Positions 23,260 through 33,665 of a stretch of 64,000 nt of DNA are shown piece by piece; position 1 is the stretch's first letter; each line of letters opens with the position of its first letter. The DNA is from Atherinomorus stipes (Eukaryota; Chordata; Actinopteri; Atheriniformes; Atherinidae). The position numbers and the translations under genes were made by a program. The stretch lies in contig JALJCO010010215.1 in the NCBI GenBank assembly GCA_023101725.1, positions 1 to 64,000 on the forward strand, written 5' to 3'. Below the pieces are notes generated by a model. That model was given only the letters and a program-made list of their open reading frames with translations, was not told where the DNA came from and searched no databases.

Positions 23260-23945
23260 AGTAATTGAGATCTATTAGTCTGGAAAAGGTTCCAAGGCCA
23301 TTTCTGAAGCTTTGGGACTCCAGAGAACCACAGTGAGAACCATTATCCACAAATGGTGAAAGTATATGGAACAGTGGTGAACCTTCCCAGGAGTGGCCCC
23401 AAAATTACCCCAAGAGCAAGACTAACGAGACAAAAGCTGAACTTTCTGGAAGGTGTAGGTCCCATTACATCTGGCGTAAAAGTAACACGGCATTTCAGAA
23501 AAGGAACATCATAGCAACAGTAAAATATGGTGGTGTTAGTGTGATGGTCTGGGGCTGTTTTGCTGCTTCAGGACCTGGAAGACTTGCTGTGGTAAATGGA
23601 ACCATGAATTCTGCTTCTACCAAAAAATCCTGAAGGAGAATGTCCGGCCATCTGTTGGTGACCTCAAGCTGAAGCGCACTTGGGTTCTGCAGCAGAACAA
23701 TGATCCAGAACACACCAGCAAGTCCACCTCTGAATGGCTTAAGAACAACAACATGAAGACTTTGGAGTGGCCTAGTCAAAGTCCCCACCTGAATCCCATT
23801 GAGATGCTGTGGCATCTTTTTCACATAGGGACATGAAGGTCTGGATTTTACTAATAAAAACCTTCATTTAAAAACTGCATTTTGTGTTTACTTGTGTTAT
23901 CTTTATCTAATATTTACATTGGTTTGATGATCTGAAACATTTAAG
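23260..23945 (+). mobile_element. Tc1-like transposon copy 2, truncated
   Basis: Same family as the copy at 14502-15610. It begins inside the transposase N-terminus (GAGATCTATTAGTCTGGAAA), jumps across an internal deletion near 23425, runs through the catalytic region, has a second deletion near 23815 (after GATGCTGTGGCAT), and ends in the family's 3' sequence without a clear terminal repeat. Confidence 0.8.
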
Positions 23946-24068
23946 TAGGATAATAAACCAAATGGCACAACATTAAACTGATTATGCGAATGAAACATTC
24001 TGACAAAAGTCATAAAAATATTAACCAAATGGCACAACAGACTCTGACAGCAAGTGCACATGCTACAG

Positions 24069-24928
24069 CAGGGGTGTCAAACATAAGCCAAAACCGGCCT
24101 GCCAGAGGGTCCAGTCTGGCCCGCAAGGGGAATTATTAAATGTCACATTTAAAACAGTAAAAAAAAAACCCCTCTAGTTTCTAATTGGTCCACCAGACCT
24201 TGGAATCTTCTAATGTCTAAATATGAAATATTTCAATAATACTTTACGGATCTGACCTCATAGTTTATATTATGAGGTCAGTGTTAATTTACACACGTGG
24301 AAATCTTATTTCTTTTAAAAAGTCCCCAATCATAACGTGAAATACTGTATTTTTTAGTTCTAAATACCTGTGATTCAATATTACAGTAAGTGATTTTGTA
24401 GATCCATTATGATCTGTACGTTAAAATAAACATGTTGTGTCGTATTTGAATGACTTGATAATAATGATAACAATAAAAGTAAAAATATAAAAAGACATAA
24501 ATGAAAAAAGTTCAATATTGGGGAAGTTTTAAGGGAAAATGAATTTATTAATTCATATTTACATGAGTTTATATTAAAATTTATTTGAATATTTTGTCAT
24601 ATATACAATAAAATGTTGACTGAAATCAATACATAACATGAATAAAGAAAAATAGAATCAAAAGAGGCAAAATATTGTTGAAACCACTTATGTTCCTCAA
24701 TAAATTTCATGTTCATTTTTTCTAAAAGGAAAGTTCACAAAATATCATATACTGTATAAACATATAAAAAAAATACAAACATCTTGACAAAAGGAAATAA
24801 AACAACAGGAAACATTTGCAGTTTTTGTTATTTATAGGTTATTGTCTGATAATTTTCCCCGTCCGGCCCACTTGACATGAAATTGTGCCGTATGTGGCCC
24901 CTGAACTAAAATGAGTGTGACACCTCTG
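24069..24928. mobile_element. hAT-type nonautonomous element (CAGGGGTGTCAAAC termini)
   Basis: Termini CAGGGGTGTCAAAC (left) and GTGTGACACCTCTG (right), bordered by an 8-bp duplication TGCTACAG / TGCTAAAG (24061-24068, 24929-24936; 7 of 8 identical). The interior is AT-rich with subterminal GGCCCGC- and GTCCGGCCCAC-type words. No transposase frame is seen. Confidence 0.8.
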
Positions 24929-24955
24929 TGCTAAAGGGTGGTTAACTGAAACTGA

Positions 24956-25720
24956 TCAGTTATTGGGATTGTGGACTGTAGGATTTTGTACTTGAGCCTT
25001 CAATAACCCTTTCCACATGAATCCTCTGTGAAGCCAGTGCACGGGTCGTCTCCACATCCAGTGGATCTCTGTAAAAGCTGGTATTTTCAGAGTGCAGTTG
25101 AGCCCAACAGAATTGCCAACATTTAACCCTCTGTCTGCCAAAATGACATCACCATGAGTCAGATTTTTCAGGAACCCACACGAATTTGATATGTTAATCA
25201 TTAACCTTACCACCCCACCCTTTGGATATGTATGAAAAAGGACCCTGGGGAGTTCTGACAATCAAATATTTCACAGTGTTATGGGATTGGTAGTGTGAAT
25301 ATGTCTGGGCTCTTGCTTTCAAGTCTGATGGTCGTTCTATAAAAACTTCAAAACAATCAATACTAAATGCACACTTTTTAAATGCTTTTTTAAATAATAA
25401 AGGCATTGACAGCTGTTCCCGTTCTGGCCAAATTTCCAATGATGGTACGAACCGCCTATCCATTACATGAATAACATCTCTGAATGTTCATGCAGCTGTA
25501 GCTCTGAACACCTTCAGCAAATGAGCTAAAATCTGAAAGGGAAGATCCAGTTTTAGTTTCATACAGTACAGGTAAGGAGAAATTGCTGAAATGGTGCTAG
25601 AATAGAGTGATCACTTAGAAAAGACTGAATAGTTACGAATATTGAAATGAAAATTCCAAAACTTAAAAGTCCAGTGAAATCCTTTACTGTAGAGTCATTG
25701 TTTTTAAATGAATCGGAGCA
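24956..25720 (-). pseudogene. DDE_Tnp_4 transposase, helix-turn-helix and catalytic part (3' part of gene)
   Basis: Read on the minus strand from 25720: DSTVKDFTGLLSFG, PFQQFLL (helix-turn-helix region), then from about 25463 [14 protein letters not shown] and [20 protein letters not shown], whose first D is the first catalytic residue. SHNTVKYLI and [11 protein letters not shown] follow, then a frame change, then CGFLKNL and ILADRGLNVGNSVGLNC (second catalytic D). Stops and a frameshift make it inactive. It joins the exons at 27601-28665 across a LINE insertion. Confidence 0.75.
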
Positions 25721-27045
25721 TCCTGACCAGCAGCATCACCGTGTGGTACGGAGTCTGCACCACATCCTGCTGCAGCATCACCGTGTGGTACGGAGTCTGC
25801 ACCTCATCCTGCTGCAGCATCACCGTGTGGTACGGAGTCTGCACCTCATCCTGCTGCAGCATCACCGTGTGGTACGGAGTCTGCACCTCATCCTGCTGCA
25901 GCATCACCGTGTGGTACGGAGTCTGCACCTCATCCTGCTGCAGCATCACCGTGTGGTACGGAGTCTGCACCTCATCCTGCTGCAGCATCACCGTGTGGTA
26001 CGGAGTCTGCACCTCATCCTGCTGCAGCATCACCGTGTGGTACGGAGTCTGCACCTCATCCTGCTGCAGCATCACCGTGTGGTACGGAGTCTGCACCTCA
26101 TCCTGACCAGCAGCATCACCGTGTGGTACGGAGTCTGCACCTCATCCTGACCAGCAGCATCACCGTGTGGTACGGAGTCTGCATCTCATCCTGCTGCAGT
26201 ATCACCGTGTGGTACGGAGTCTGCACCTCATCCTGCTGCAGCATCACCGTGTGGTACGGAGTCTGCACCTCATCCTGCTGCAGCATCACCGTGTGGTACG
26301 GAGTCTGCACCTCATCCTGCTGCAGCATCACCGTGCGGTACGGAGTCTGCACCTCATCCTGCTGCAGCATCACCGTGTGGTACGGAGTCTGCACCTCATC
26401 CTGCTGCAGCATCACCGTGTGGTACGGAGTCTGCACCGTAACCTGCTGCAGCATCACCGTGTGGTACGGAGCCTGCACCTCATCCTGCTGCAGCATCACC
26501 GTGTGGTACGGAGTCTGCACCGCATCCTGCTGCAGCATCACCGTGTGGTACGGAGCCTGCACCTCATCCTGCTGCAGCATCACCGTGTGGTACGGAGTCT
26601 GCACCTCATCCTGCTGCAGCATCACCGTGTGGTACGGAGCCTGCACCTCATCCTGCTGCAGCATCACCGTGTGGTACGGAGTCTGCACCTCATCCTGCTG
26701 CAGCATCACCGTGTGGTACGGAGTCTGCACCTCATCCTGCTGCAGCATCACCGTGTGGTACGGAGTCTGCACCTCATCCTGCTGCAGCATCACCGTGTGG
26801 TACGGAGTCTGCACCTCATCCTGCTGCAGCATCACCGTGTGGTACGGAGTCTGCACCTCATCCTGCTGCAGCATCACCGTGTGGTACGGAGTCTGCACCT
26901 CATCCTGCTGCAGCATCACCGTGTGGTACGGAGTCTGCACCTCATCCTGCTGCAGTATCACCGTGTGGTACGGAGTCTGCACCTCATCCTGCTGCAGCAT
27001 CACCGTGTGGTACGGAGTCTGCACTGCAGCCTGCCGACAGACCCT
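25720..27045. repeat. 42-bp minisatellite made of LINE coding sequence (about 31 copies)
   Basis: The unit starts GCATCACCGTGTGGTACGG, ends TCATCCTGCTGCA, and is 42 bp (14 codons, SITVWYGVCTSSCC). The last unit runs straight into LINE ORF2 sequence, and SITVWYG is the natural residue string at this point of the protein. Three frames stay open, giving spurious ORFs of about 330 codons on both strands. Confidence 0.9.
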
Positions 27046-27600
27046 GCAGCGCACCGTGAAAGCAGCTGGGAAGGTCGTTGGTGTCCCCCTCCCCTCTCTA
27101 TTGGACATTTAGCACTCCCGCCTCACCCGCAGAGCCACCAGCATCACAGGTGACCCCACCCACAGTGTCTTCACCCTGCTGCCGTCAGGAAGGAGGCTGC
27201 AGAGTCTCCGGGCCAGAACCAGGACCAGCAGGCTCAGAGACAGGTTTTCCACCAAGCAGTGAGGACGCTCAACTCCCTCCCTGCTCTGCTCCCCCCCCCC
27301 GGAGCCCCATCGACCCTGCACGCTCATCACCGTGGCACCAGTTCAACCCTACAGAACACTGTACTAAATGGCACTACTACATGTTGCACTATTGCATCCA
27401 TCAGGACTGATACTCAGTTTACTTTGCATATGCATTATTGCACTATTGCCACCAGGCGGATTCTTAAATTTTTTATTTTTATATGTTTCTCTTTTTTTAT
27501 ATTCTGTTATATTTTATGAAATGCACAGTGTGGTCGAGTGTAATGTAATTTCATCTGTGTTGTGTGTCCAACATGCGGCAGACTTGACAAATAAAGTTGA
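25721..27600 (+). mobile_element. 5'-truncated LINE (jockey/L2-like) carrying a minisatellite
   Basis: After the array the plus strand reads VKAAGKVVGVPLPSLLDI followed by frames resembling TRRATSITGDPTHSVFTLLPSG and RRLQSLRARTRTSRLRDRFS, the C-terminal end of many fish LINE ORF2 proteins. A 3' UTR and the tail TTGACAAATAAAGTTGA (27585-27601) close it. It sits in the coding exon of the minus-strand transposase between SFDTDP and DSTVKDF. Confidence 0.75.
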
Positions 27601-27828
27601 AGTGGATCAGTGTCAAAGGAACAGGCCTTTTCCTTCTCACGAAGCATCATGACTTCGCCCCGCAGCATCTGATACTCAGAGATGAGGGACTCTCGGCTAC
27701 ACTCCTCATAGTTCTGTCCCACAGCTTCATTAGTTTCTTCTTTTTCATTTCTTTTGTTTCTTCTCCCAGAAAGCCATTACTGTCCTCTTCTCTCAGGCCT
27801 ACATCTCCTTCATCTTCATAATCCGTTT
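27601..27828 (-). pseudogene. THAP/DDE_Tnp_4 transposase gene, exon 4 (truncated by LINE)
   Basis: Acceptor CTAAATACAG|AAACGG with first exon base at 27828. It continues the preceding exon in frame as ETDYEDEGDVGLREED, then after a one-base frame change as NYEECSRESLISEYQMLRGE and ending SFDTDP. It looks like the acidic/coiled linker between THAP and helix-turn-helix domains. The LINE at 25721-27600 interrupts it. Confidence 0.6.
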
Positions 27829-27992
27829 CTGTATTTAGTACAAAACAAACACAAGACAGAAATTATTAGCAAGGACTAAGGAAAAACAACAGCATACAGC
27901 TTGGTCAATAATATTAATACAGTAATTATTCTACAGCAAACATATCTAATAGACTGGGTTGGGAAAAATTGATATTATGGAGAGAGTGGTAC

Positions 27993-28052
27993 CTTGAGAA
28001 TGTTGCTGGGGGGCTGCTATGGGGTAAGCTCTGGAGGCTTGTTCACTGTTCC
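27993..28052 (-). pseudogene. THAP/DDE_Tnp_4 transposase gene, exon 3
   Basis: A 60-bp exon with acceptor GGAAATGTAG|GGAACAG and donor CTCAAG|GTACCA. It reads NSEQASRAYPIAAPQQHSQ and keeps frame with both neighbours at phase-1 junctions. Low-complexity linker; no domain of its own. Confidence 0.55.
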
Positions 28053-28226
28053 CTACATTTCCAGACAGAACAAACATTAAATGATACAGGAAAATTGGGT
28101 TATTAAAAGTATAAAATTGAAATTGGGTAGTTACATATTTTACACTCCCTTAGTAACTGTCAAGTGTTAATAATCTATATTTGCAAAAAGATATTTATAC
28201 AAATTATTTGACGTTATACAACAAAC

Positions 28227-28355
28227 CTTTTTCTGTCAGATCCGAGCCTGCCTGCCTCTCTTCAGCCACCGATTGAAATCTATTCTTCCCTCTTCTCATT
28301 TTTGCTTGCTGTCTTCTTAAAAATGCTTCCAGGTCTTCCTTTTGTTTTCTTTTTT
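28227..28355 (-). pseudogene. THAP/DDE_Tnp_4 transposase gene, exon 2
   Basis: A 129-bp exon with acceptor GCACTTCAG|AAAAAAG and donor GAAAAAG|GTTTGT. It reads EKRKQKEDLEAFLRRQQAK and on to SVAEERQAGSDLTEK. The strongly basic stretch after the THAP finger could be a nuclear localisation signal. Both junctions are phase 1 and in frame. Confidence 0.6.
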
Positions 28356-28622
28356 CTGAAGTGCAGACAAAAACGAATATGGATGGAATGTAGGCTGGGG
28401 ACAACGGGTTGCCACATTTTTTTAGATTAAATGAACCTCAGACATCTGTTTTGCAACCCACCAACATGAAGTGTGTGGTCGCAATAATGTTCAACAACTG
28501 CAGTTTGCTGCATATTCGCAATGCACTGTCTTTATTTTTTCCATTAATAAATATATTCAAACTTAGAAGTTTGTTAAGGTATATTTAGACACTGTACAAA
28601 ACAGAATTAGCAGGAAACTTAC

Positions 28623-28665
28623 CACTGGCAAAGAGATCGCTGCACAGCCGAGAGCCCTTAACACT
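28623..28665 (-). pseudogene. THAP zinc-finger tail, exon 1 fragment of transposase gene
   Basis: Reads SRLCSDLFASG up to donor CCAGTG|GTAAGT at 28622. THAP domains end with a C-S-x-H-F-x-x-G pattern; here the zinc-binding histidine position is leucine. The rest of the THAP domain is missing upstream, where another repeat starts at about 28660. Confidence 0.55.
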
Positions 28666-28680
28666 AGGTTTTGAGGGCTA

Positions 28681-29020
28681 CTAATATTGAGGGTTAAGAT
28701 AGGAATTGGAATTGGGCCTTATTCTTTCCACCGACCCACGACATCCCGAGTCCAGGTCATCAGCCCACTGTACACTATTGGCGGTGCCCTGCTTCCCCCT
28801 CCTGAGCCGCCGGATGGTGGACCAGAATCTCCTCGAAGCCGTCTGGAAGTCGTTCTCCATGGCCTCACCAAACTCCTCCCATGTCCGAGTTTTTGCCTCA
28901 GCGACCGCCAGAGCTTTGCTCCACTTGGCCCGCCGATACCTGTCAGCTGCCTCAGGAGTCCCACAGGCCAGGAAGGTCCGGTAGGACTCCTTCTTCAGCT
29001 TGATGCTGCATGATGACACT
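28681..29020 (-). pseudogene. LINE ORF2 linker fragment (I/RTE-like)
   Basis: The minus strand reads IKLKKESYRTFLACGTPEAA, then AKTRTWEEFGEAMENDFQTA and FWSTIRRLRRGKQG. This is the region between endonuclease and reverse transcriptase of several LINE families. Both ends are cut. Direct repeats (28658-28718 and 29549-29637) bracket this piece and the L1 piece that follows. Confidence 0.7.
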
Positions 29021-29027
29021 GTGATGC

Positions 29028-29340
29028 TGCTTCCCGTTGCTCTGACTAGGTTGTACCTCTTCTCTGCGTAGTTCTGCGTGCGTATGTATGATCTGATGTT
29101 ACTGCCACCTGCAGGTCCTCCTGTAGGGGGTTGCTAGTTTTCTTTTCCAGCAGAGACCCAAGAATTTTGTTTAGGGGTTTCTATACAGATGCACCAGTGA
29201 ACTATGTGAGTGTATCCATTTTTTCCCTCTCCTCTCTCTCTCTCTTCATCACTCCTTTCTCTTTGTTCCACTTTTAATCATTGCTTCTGTTACCTATGTA
29301 ACTTTCGTTATAGCTGATGTTTACCTTTTAACAAGCTGTG
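29028..29340 (+). mobile_element. L1-type 3' region fragment
   Basis: The sequence GACTAGGTTGTACCTCTTCT and its continuation through CCACCTGCAGGTCCTCCTGT and a CT-rich stretch near 29220-29260 matches, in opposite orientation, the 3' part of the L1 at 48870-53944. Confidence 0.65.
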
Positions 29341-29548
29341 GTATGCGGTGACAGCTGAATAAGTCCATGTTGGCTGCATTTGTGGCTTATGACTAAACAG
29401 GAAGGGTTAACAGTGCAAATAGATTCAATTCTTCTTCTTCTTCTGAATTGACAGACTGAACGCCGCTTTGGCGAAATGCTGCCCCCCACAGTTTGAAGAC
29501 ACATCTGAATATAAGGGGTGTCCCATTTCTAAGTCACAAAATAGCTCT

Positions 29549-29640
29549 TAACACTTGGTTTTGAGGGGTTACTAAGATTGAGGATTGAGCTTGAGGGTTA
29601 ATATTGAGGGTTAAGATAGGAATTGGAATTGGCCCAAGTC
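29549..29640. repeat. Direct repeat of 28658-28718
   Basis: TTGAGGGTTAAGATAGGAAT and the bases around it occur here and at about 28688-28718 in the same orientation. Confidence 0.7.
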
Positions 29641-30545
29641 TCTCCCCAAGATATTTCAGCTGAGCTAGCTTTGAGAGTTTGTGCAGTTCAGAAGGAGTCA
29701 TCAAGAGTGACCAGGTATCAGAGGCAAATGAGATATCACTGGCACAGATGAATGATCCGGATCTCTGACGCATAATGCAGTGTAAAAATGTGTGATAGCA
29801 GCATGCCGGAGGATCCTGAGTTACGGAAGTTTTCTCCTGTTTGGGATCAACTCCGGGTGCAGGGCTCTAGGCTTGTGCGTGTTGCTCCATCATTTTCTGA
29901 TGCATCACAGGTGCAAATTGTATTGCCTAAATCTTTGGTGCCAAAAGTTTTACAACAGTTGCAGTGTTCCTACTGGGGGTCATTTAGGAATTCAAAAGCT
30001 GCAAGAAAATGTCAAGAATTGTTATTTTTGGCCTGGGTGGTTCAAAGATGTAAGGGCATGGGTCAGGGAGTGTGCTGACTGTGGGTCATATAAAACTCAA
30101 GGAGGTCAGCCACATGCCCCTTTACACATCCAGACCTTTTTTAACGCATTGCCGTTGACATTTTAGGCCCACTTCCTGAGACTGAACAGAAAAATAAGTA
30201 TATTTTGTGGCTGGATATTATATTTCAAAGTGAAATGAAGCTTTTCCACCCCCTAATCAAGAAGCACAGACCATTGCTAAAGTGCTGGCAGAACAAGAAG
30301 AGTGGGTGTGTCGCTTTGGGGCTCCATGCAGCCTCCATTCAGACCAAGGTTGGAATTTTGAGTCAACATTGTTTAAAGAACTGTGTAGACTTTTGCAGAT
30401 TCATAAATATCGGACATCTACACACCATCCTCAGTCCGATGGTTTGATTGAGAGGTTTAACCAAACGCTTTTGTCGATGCTCTCGTTGTTTGTGGATGAT
30501 AACCAGGTAAACTGGGATTCTCTGTTACCTTATGTAAATTAAATG
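29640..30545 (+). pseudogene. Ty3/Gypsy-type integrase remnant
   Basis: Two frames must be combined. One gives GGHLGIQKLQENVKNCYFWP and VRECADCGSYKTQGG, the His-His-Cys-Cys zinc-binding region. After a frame change, from about 30300, CRFGAPCSLHSDQGWNFEST and HHPQSDGLIERFNQTL hold the second aspartate and the glutamate of the integrase catalytic triad. No LTR, reverse transcriptase or gag is seen, so this is an isolated, inactive fragment. Confidence 0.75.
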
Positions 30546-30555
30546 ATAAAAAAGG

Positions 30556-30645
30556 GGGAGTGGGTAGCGTAGTGGTTAACATTGTGGGCTCGAGTCCCTG
30601 ACACAACACTCAGGTGAACCAGCGTGGACCCTAGAGCAAGGTAGA
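30556..30645 (+). mobile_element. Truncated tRNA-derived SINE
   Basis: GGGAGTGGGTAGCGTAGTGG through GAGCAAGGTAG matches the head of the SINE at 54970-55199. The tail is replaced by GGTCCAGACCAG-like repeats. Confidence 0.75.
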
Positions 30646-30689
30646 TTGGTCCAGACCAGTCCAGAGTGGTCCAGATCAGTCTAGACTGG

Positions 30690-31410
30690 TTTCCCTGGAC
30701 AGATGTTTGGTTTTTCTTTGTCCTGGAAGCTGACCATCCGGTCTGCAGGTTGGTGCAGTGTCTGTTTTATCCTGAAGCTGACTGTGCGGAGAAGGTCACA
30801 GAAACCTTCAGCAGTTCTTCGTTGCGCCTCTGGCCGTCTCCCATCAGATACTGGAATGGAAAGCTCATTGATTGGTTGTGTGTCTGCTCCAAGTTTTGTG
30901 TTCAGCCTCATTGATAACAGTGTTTTGAAGGGAAGTTTGATCAATAAACATCACATCTGTTTTTTTCTGTTGAGTTAGCAGCAGGACACACGAGCGATGC
31001 AGTTTTCTCTGGATTCCAGTCCGTCCCATCCCAGTCCAACGTAAATGCAGCTGTGATTGTCAGAAATGGGTTAAACAAATATGTAAAGTAAATGTTGGCA
31101 TTTATGCTCCTGTGAATGTCCCCCGCCTTAGCCATGCTTGTACTGAACCTGCTGCCTCACCAGAACTCCCTCTACTCTAATAACATGCAGGCCCAACACT
31201 TCTCTGACACTTCTACCCAGAAACATTATTTTCTAAGTAAACGCACTGACTTTTTAACTAAATGTTCTTACATTGCGCCGTTTTTAAGTAACGTAATCAA
31301 AAAGTCAGTCGACTTTATTGTCTTGTTGAAGAGGTCTTTAACACTGTATGACCTCTTTAACAAGACAGTATAGTTGTTTAGCTGTAAGATTCACTGACAG
31401 AAGGTGGTAG
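30690..31410. other. No gene seen
   Basis: Short open frames on both strands lack domains. A small hairpin (TTGTTGAAGAGGTC / GACCTCTTTAACAAG) lies near 31320-31370. Confidence 0.45.
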
Positions 31411-31413
31411 TAA

Positions 31414-32716
31414 AGCCCCGTTTCCCCCCATGGGTCCGGGTCGGGTCGGGTCAGGCTAGGCCGGATCGGGTGGGTTTTGGTACGGATATGATGATTTCAC
31501 GTTGCGTCCCCACAGCAAACTGTACCCTGATGGAGGTGGAGTATTAACTGGATAGTGCTGCTACATGATTGTGTGACATCATCGCCGTGCAACTCCTTTT
31601 AACCAGAACACCACACGTGACAGAAACTAAAGGAGTCACCCCCGCTTTGTTTTTACGCCGGGTCACACAGGAAGTGACGGATTTTTCAACGAATCAACAG
31701 ATTGCTGTGTGTTAAAGCAACCCTTACCAATGTTGCATTCTTACACTATTTTCTTAACAGCGTAAAATGCTATGAATGAGGTAATGGAACTCTGAAATAC
31801 AAGACAGACCCACCATTAATCAAAATAAAATATTATTCCAATCTGTAAATATTCAATGAAAACTCCAACCAATCCTTGAAGTGGGGTGCACCTCTAGGAT
31901 TGTCCAACGGACCTGCCTGTCAGACCTTTGCTTCTGCATTGGGAGGCAGAGGGAATGAGGGGGTGTGTCTTAGGAGTGAGGCGGGACTGTTTATATTCAG
32001 ATAATCTTGCTGTGCTTTCTGAAATGCAAGATTGGTAAAGGTTGCTTTAAGCCCCGTTTCCACCAGCAGGTCTGGGTCGGGTCGGGTTGGATCGGTCCAC
32101 ATTTTTTTGCGTCTCCACAGATAAAAACTGGGACGGGTACCCTTATATCCAACCCGACCCGGCCTACTTTTTTGGCACCCTTCCGTAGGGGTACTGATCT
32201 AACCGATCTGGACCAAAGAGGTGGAGCTAATACACAGCAATCTGTTGATTCGCTGAAAAATCTGTCACTTCCCGTGTGACCCGGCGTAAAAATGAAGCAG
32301 GGGTGACTCCTTTGATTCTGTCACGTGTGGTGTGGCGTTTTGGTTAAAAGGCGTTGCATGGCGATGATGTCACACAATCACGTAGCAGCTTCATACTCCA
32401 CCTCCAGAGTAAGGGTACAGTTTGCTGTGGGGACGCAATGTGAAATCAACATATCCGTACCAAAACCCACCCGATCCGGTCTGGCCCAACCCGACCTGAC
32501 CCAGACTCGCGGGTGGAAACGGGGCTTATATACTGTAGCTCCACTTCTTTGGTCCAGATCGGTTCGATCAGTACCCCTACCGAATGGTACCAAAGAAGTT
32601 GGCCGGGTCGGGTCACATATAAGGGTACCCGTCCCAGTTTTTATCTGTGGAGACGCAAAAAAATGTGGACTGTTCCGGCATGACCCGACCCAAACCTGCT
32701 GGTGGAAACGGGGCTA
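31414..32716. mobile_element. Two interlocked hairpin elements with AGCCCCGTTTCC termini
   Basis: Four blocks lie in order A (31414-31711), B (32050-32228), A' (32229-32528), B' (32529-32716). A' is the inverted copy of A, and B' of B. Both pairs have the same outer terminus: AGCCCCGTTTCC at the starts of A and B, GGAAACGGGGCT at the ends of A' and B'. The interior shares GGGTCGGGT-type words. The order A-B-A'-B' is neither simple nesting nor a simple tandem pair. A third element at 31716-32046 splits A from B. No coding capacity. Confidence 0.75.
31716..32046. mobile_element. TTAA-flanked MITE (AGCAACCTTTACCAAT termini)
   Basis: Left end AGCAACCCTTACCAATGTTG, right end CTTGCATTTC in inverted form and TTGGTAAAGGTTGCT. 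TTAA sits at both edges (31712-31715, 32047-32050). Length 331 bp, no ORF with a domain. Its TTAA duplication fits piggyBac-type insertion. Confidence 0.7.
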
Positions 32717-32785
32717 GACTCTGCCTGAGTCATGGCTCAGTATGGACTAAAAGCTGGAACATTCTCCAGGTCTGGTCTGTTAGAC

Positions 32786-33400
32786 CAGGGGTTCTCAACC
32801 TTTTTCATGATGGGCCCCAGTTTTTCAATCCAAACTGGTCCAGGGTCCATTAATATTCAACACTATCAGTGTCATGATCGCGTTTTAGGTTTATTCATTT
32901 AATAACTAAAGCAAATCCACCTGCCTTTAAGAGAGTGAACCTAGTAAAATGTGGCTGATAAACATGAATAACATCATATAAAAATATATTCTGAGATGGT
33001 CACAAACACATTTATATCACACGTATAATTCATGGAATAACATCAGACTCCTACAAGAACAAATCAGAATTAGACTATAAACACAAAATCTACAAAATTT
33101 TACAACAAAAAGAGGAACAAAAGAAAAAAACTGATGGAAACTGATTTAAAAAAGAGATAAAATGGTGCAGTAACAGATAATTACTGACTCAGTTTAAATA
33201 ATCTGTAAAAACCTGGATTTTATTTGTTTAGACAGGCGATTAAAGCACAAAATTTCATTGAACAATTCATTTATTTAAACTTTTCTTAGAATTTTTTTTT
33301 AAAAGAACTTCCGTAACATAACAGACATTTTCTGCATCAACAGCTGATTTTCTCTCTTTTTTTTCTTAAAAATTCTCTTTCCAACGAGTGTTAGGCACAT
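32786..33400. mobile_element. hAT-like fragment (CAGGGGTTCTCAACC start)
   Basis: CAGGGGTTCTCAACCTTTTT is a typical hAT-type terminus. The following DNA is AT-rich without coding similarity. A right terminus was not identified, so the end coordinate is approximate. Confidence 0.5.
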
Positions 33401-33489
33401 CACATTACATTTTCTGGATCCGCTGTTGCTCAAGATCTATATAAACGATGTTTGCAGAGTATCAGAATTAATTAAAGTTGTTTTTGTTT

Positions 33490-33665
33490 GTGGATTGCAC
33501 AGTGGTGTGGCACCGCAGCCTCACAGTAGGGAGGTCATTAGTTCGAGTCCTGGCTGGGGAGGATTGGAACAATTCTTCATTGTTCTTCCCATATGTGTCC
33601 TACTGTGTGGAAGTCTGGGGAAACATCTATAAAAGCACTCTACACCCCAATATGCACACTGAATT
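33490..33665 (+). mobile_element. tRNA-like SINE head joined to LINE RT fragment
   Basis: CACAGTGGTGTGGCACCGCA and AGTTCGAGTCCTGGCTGG are the A- and B-box region of a tRNA-type SINE. Next to it PYVSYCVEVWGNIYKSTLHP is a reverse transcriptase C-terminal motif of fish LINEs. Confidence 0.65.

Larger units (their letters stand above)
27846..28622. other. Introns of the transposase pseudogene
   Basis: AT-rich spacers between exons 1-4 (28356-28622, 28053-28226, 27829-27992). No other gene is seen. Confidence 0.5.

Noticed and set aside
25704..27153. ORFs of 130-330 codons on both strands
   Set aside because: Products of the 42-bp array derived from LINE sequence; repeated SITVWYG or LQHHRVVRS units only.
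29640..30545. Endogenous retrovirus
   Set aside because: Only integrase motifs are present, of Ty3/Gypsy type, with no LTRs, envelope or other retroviral genes.
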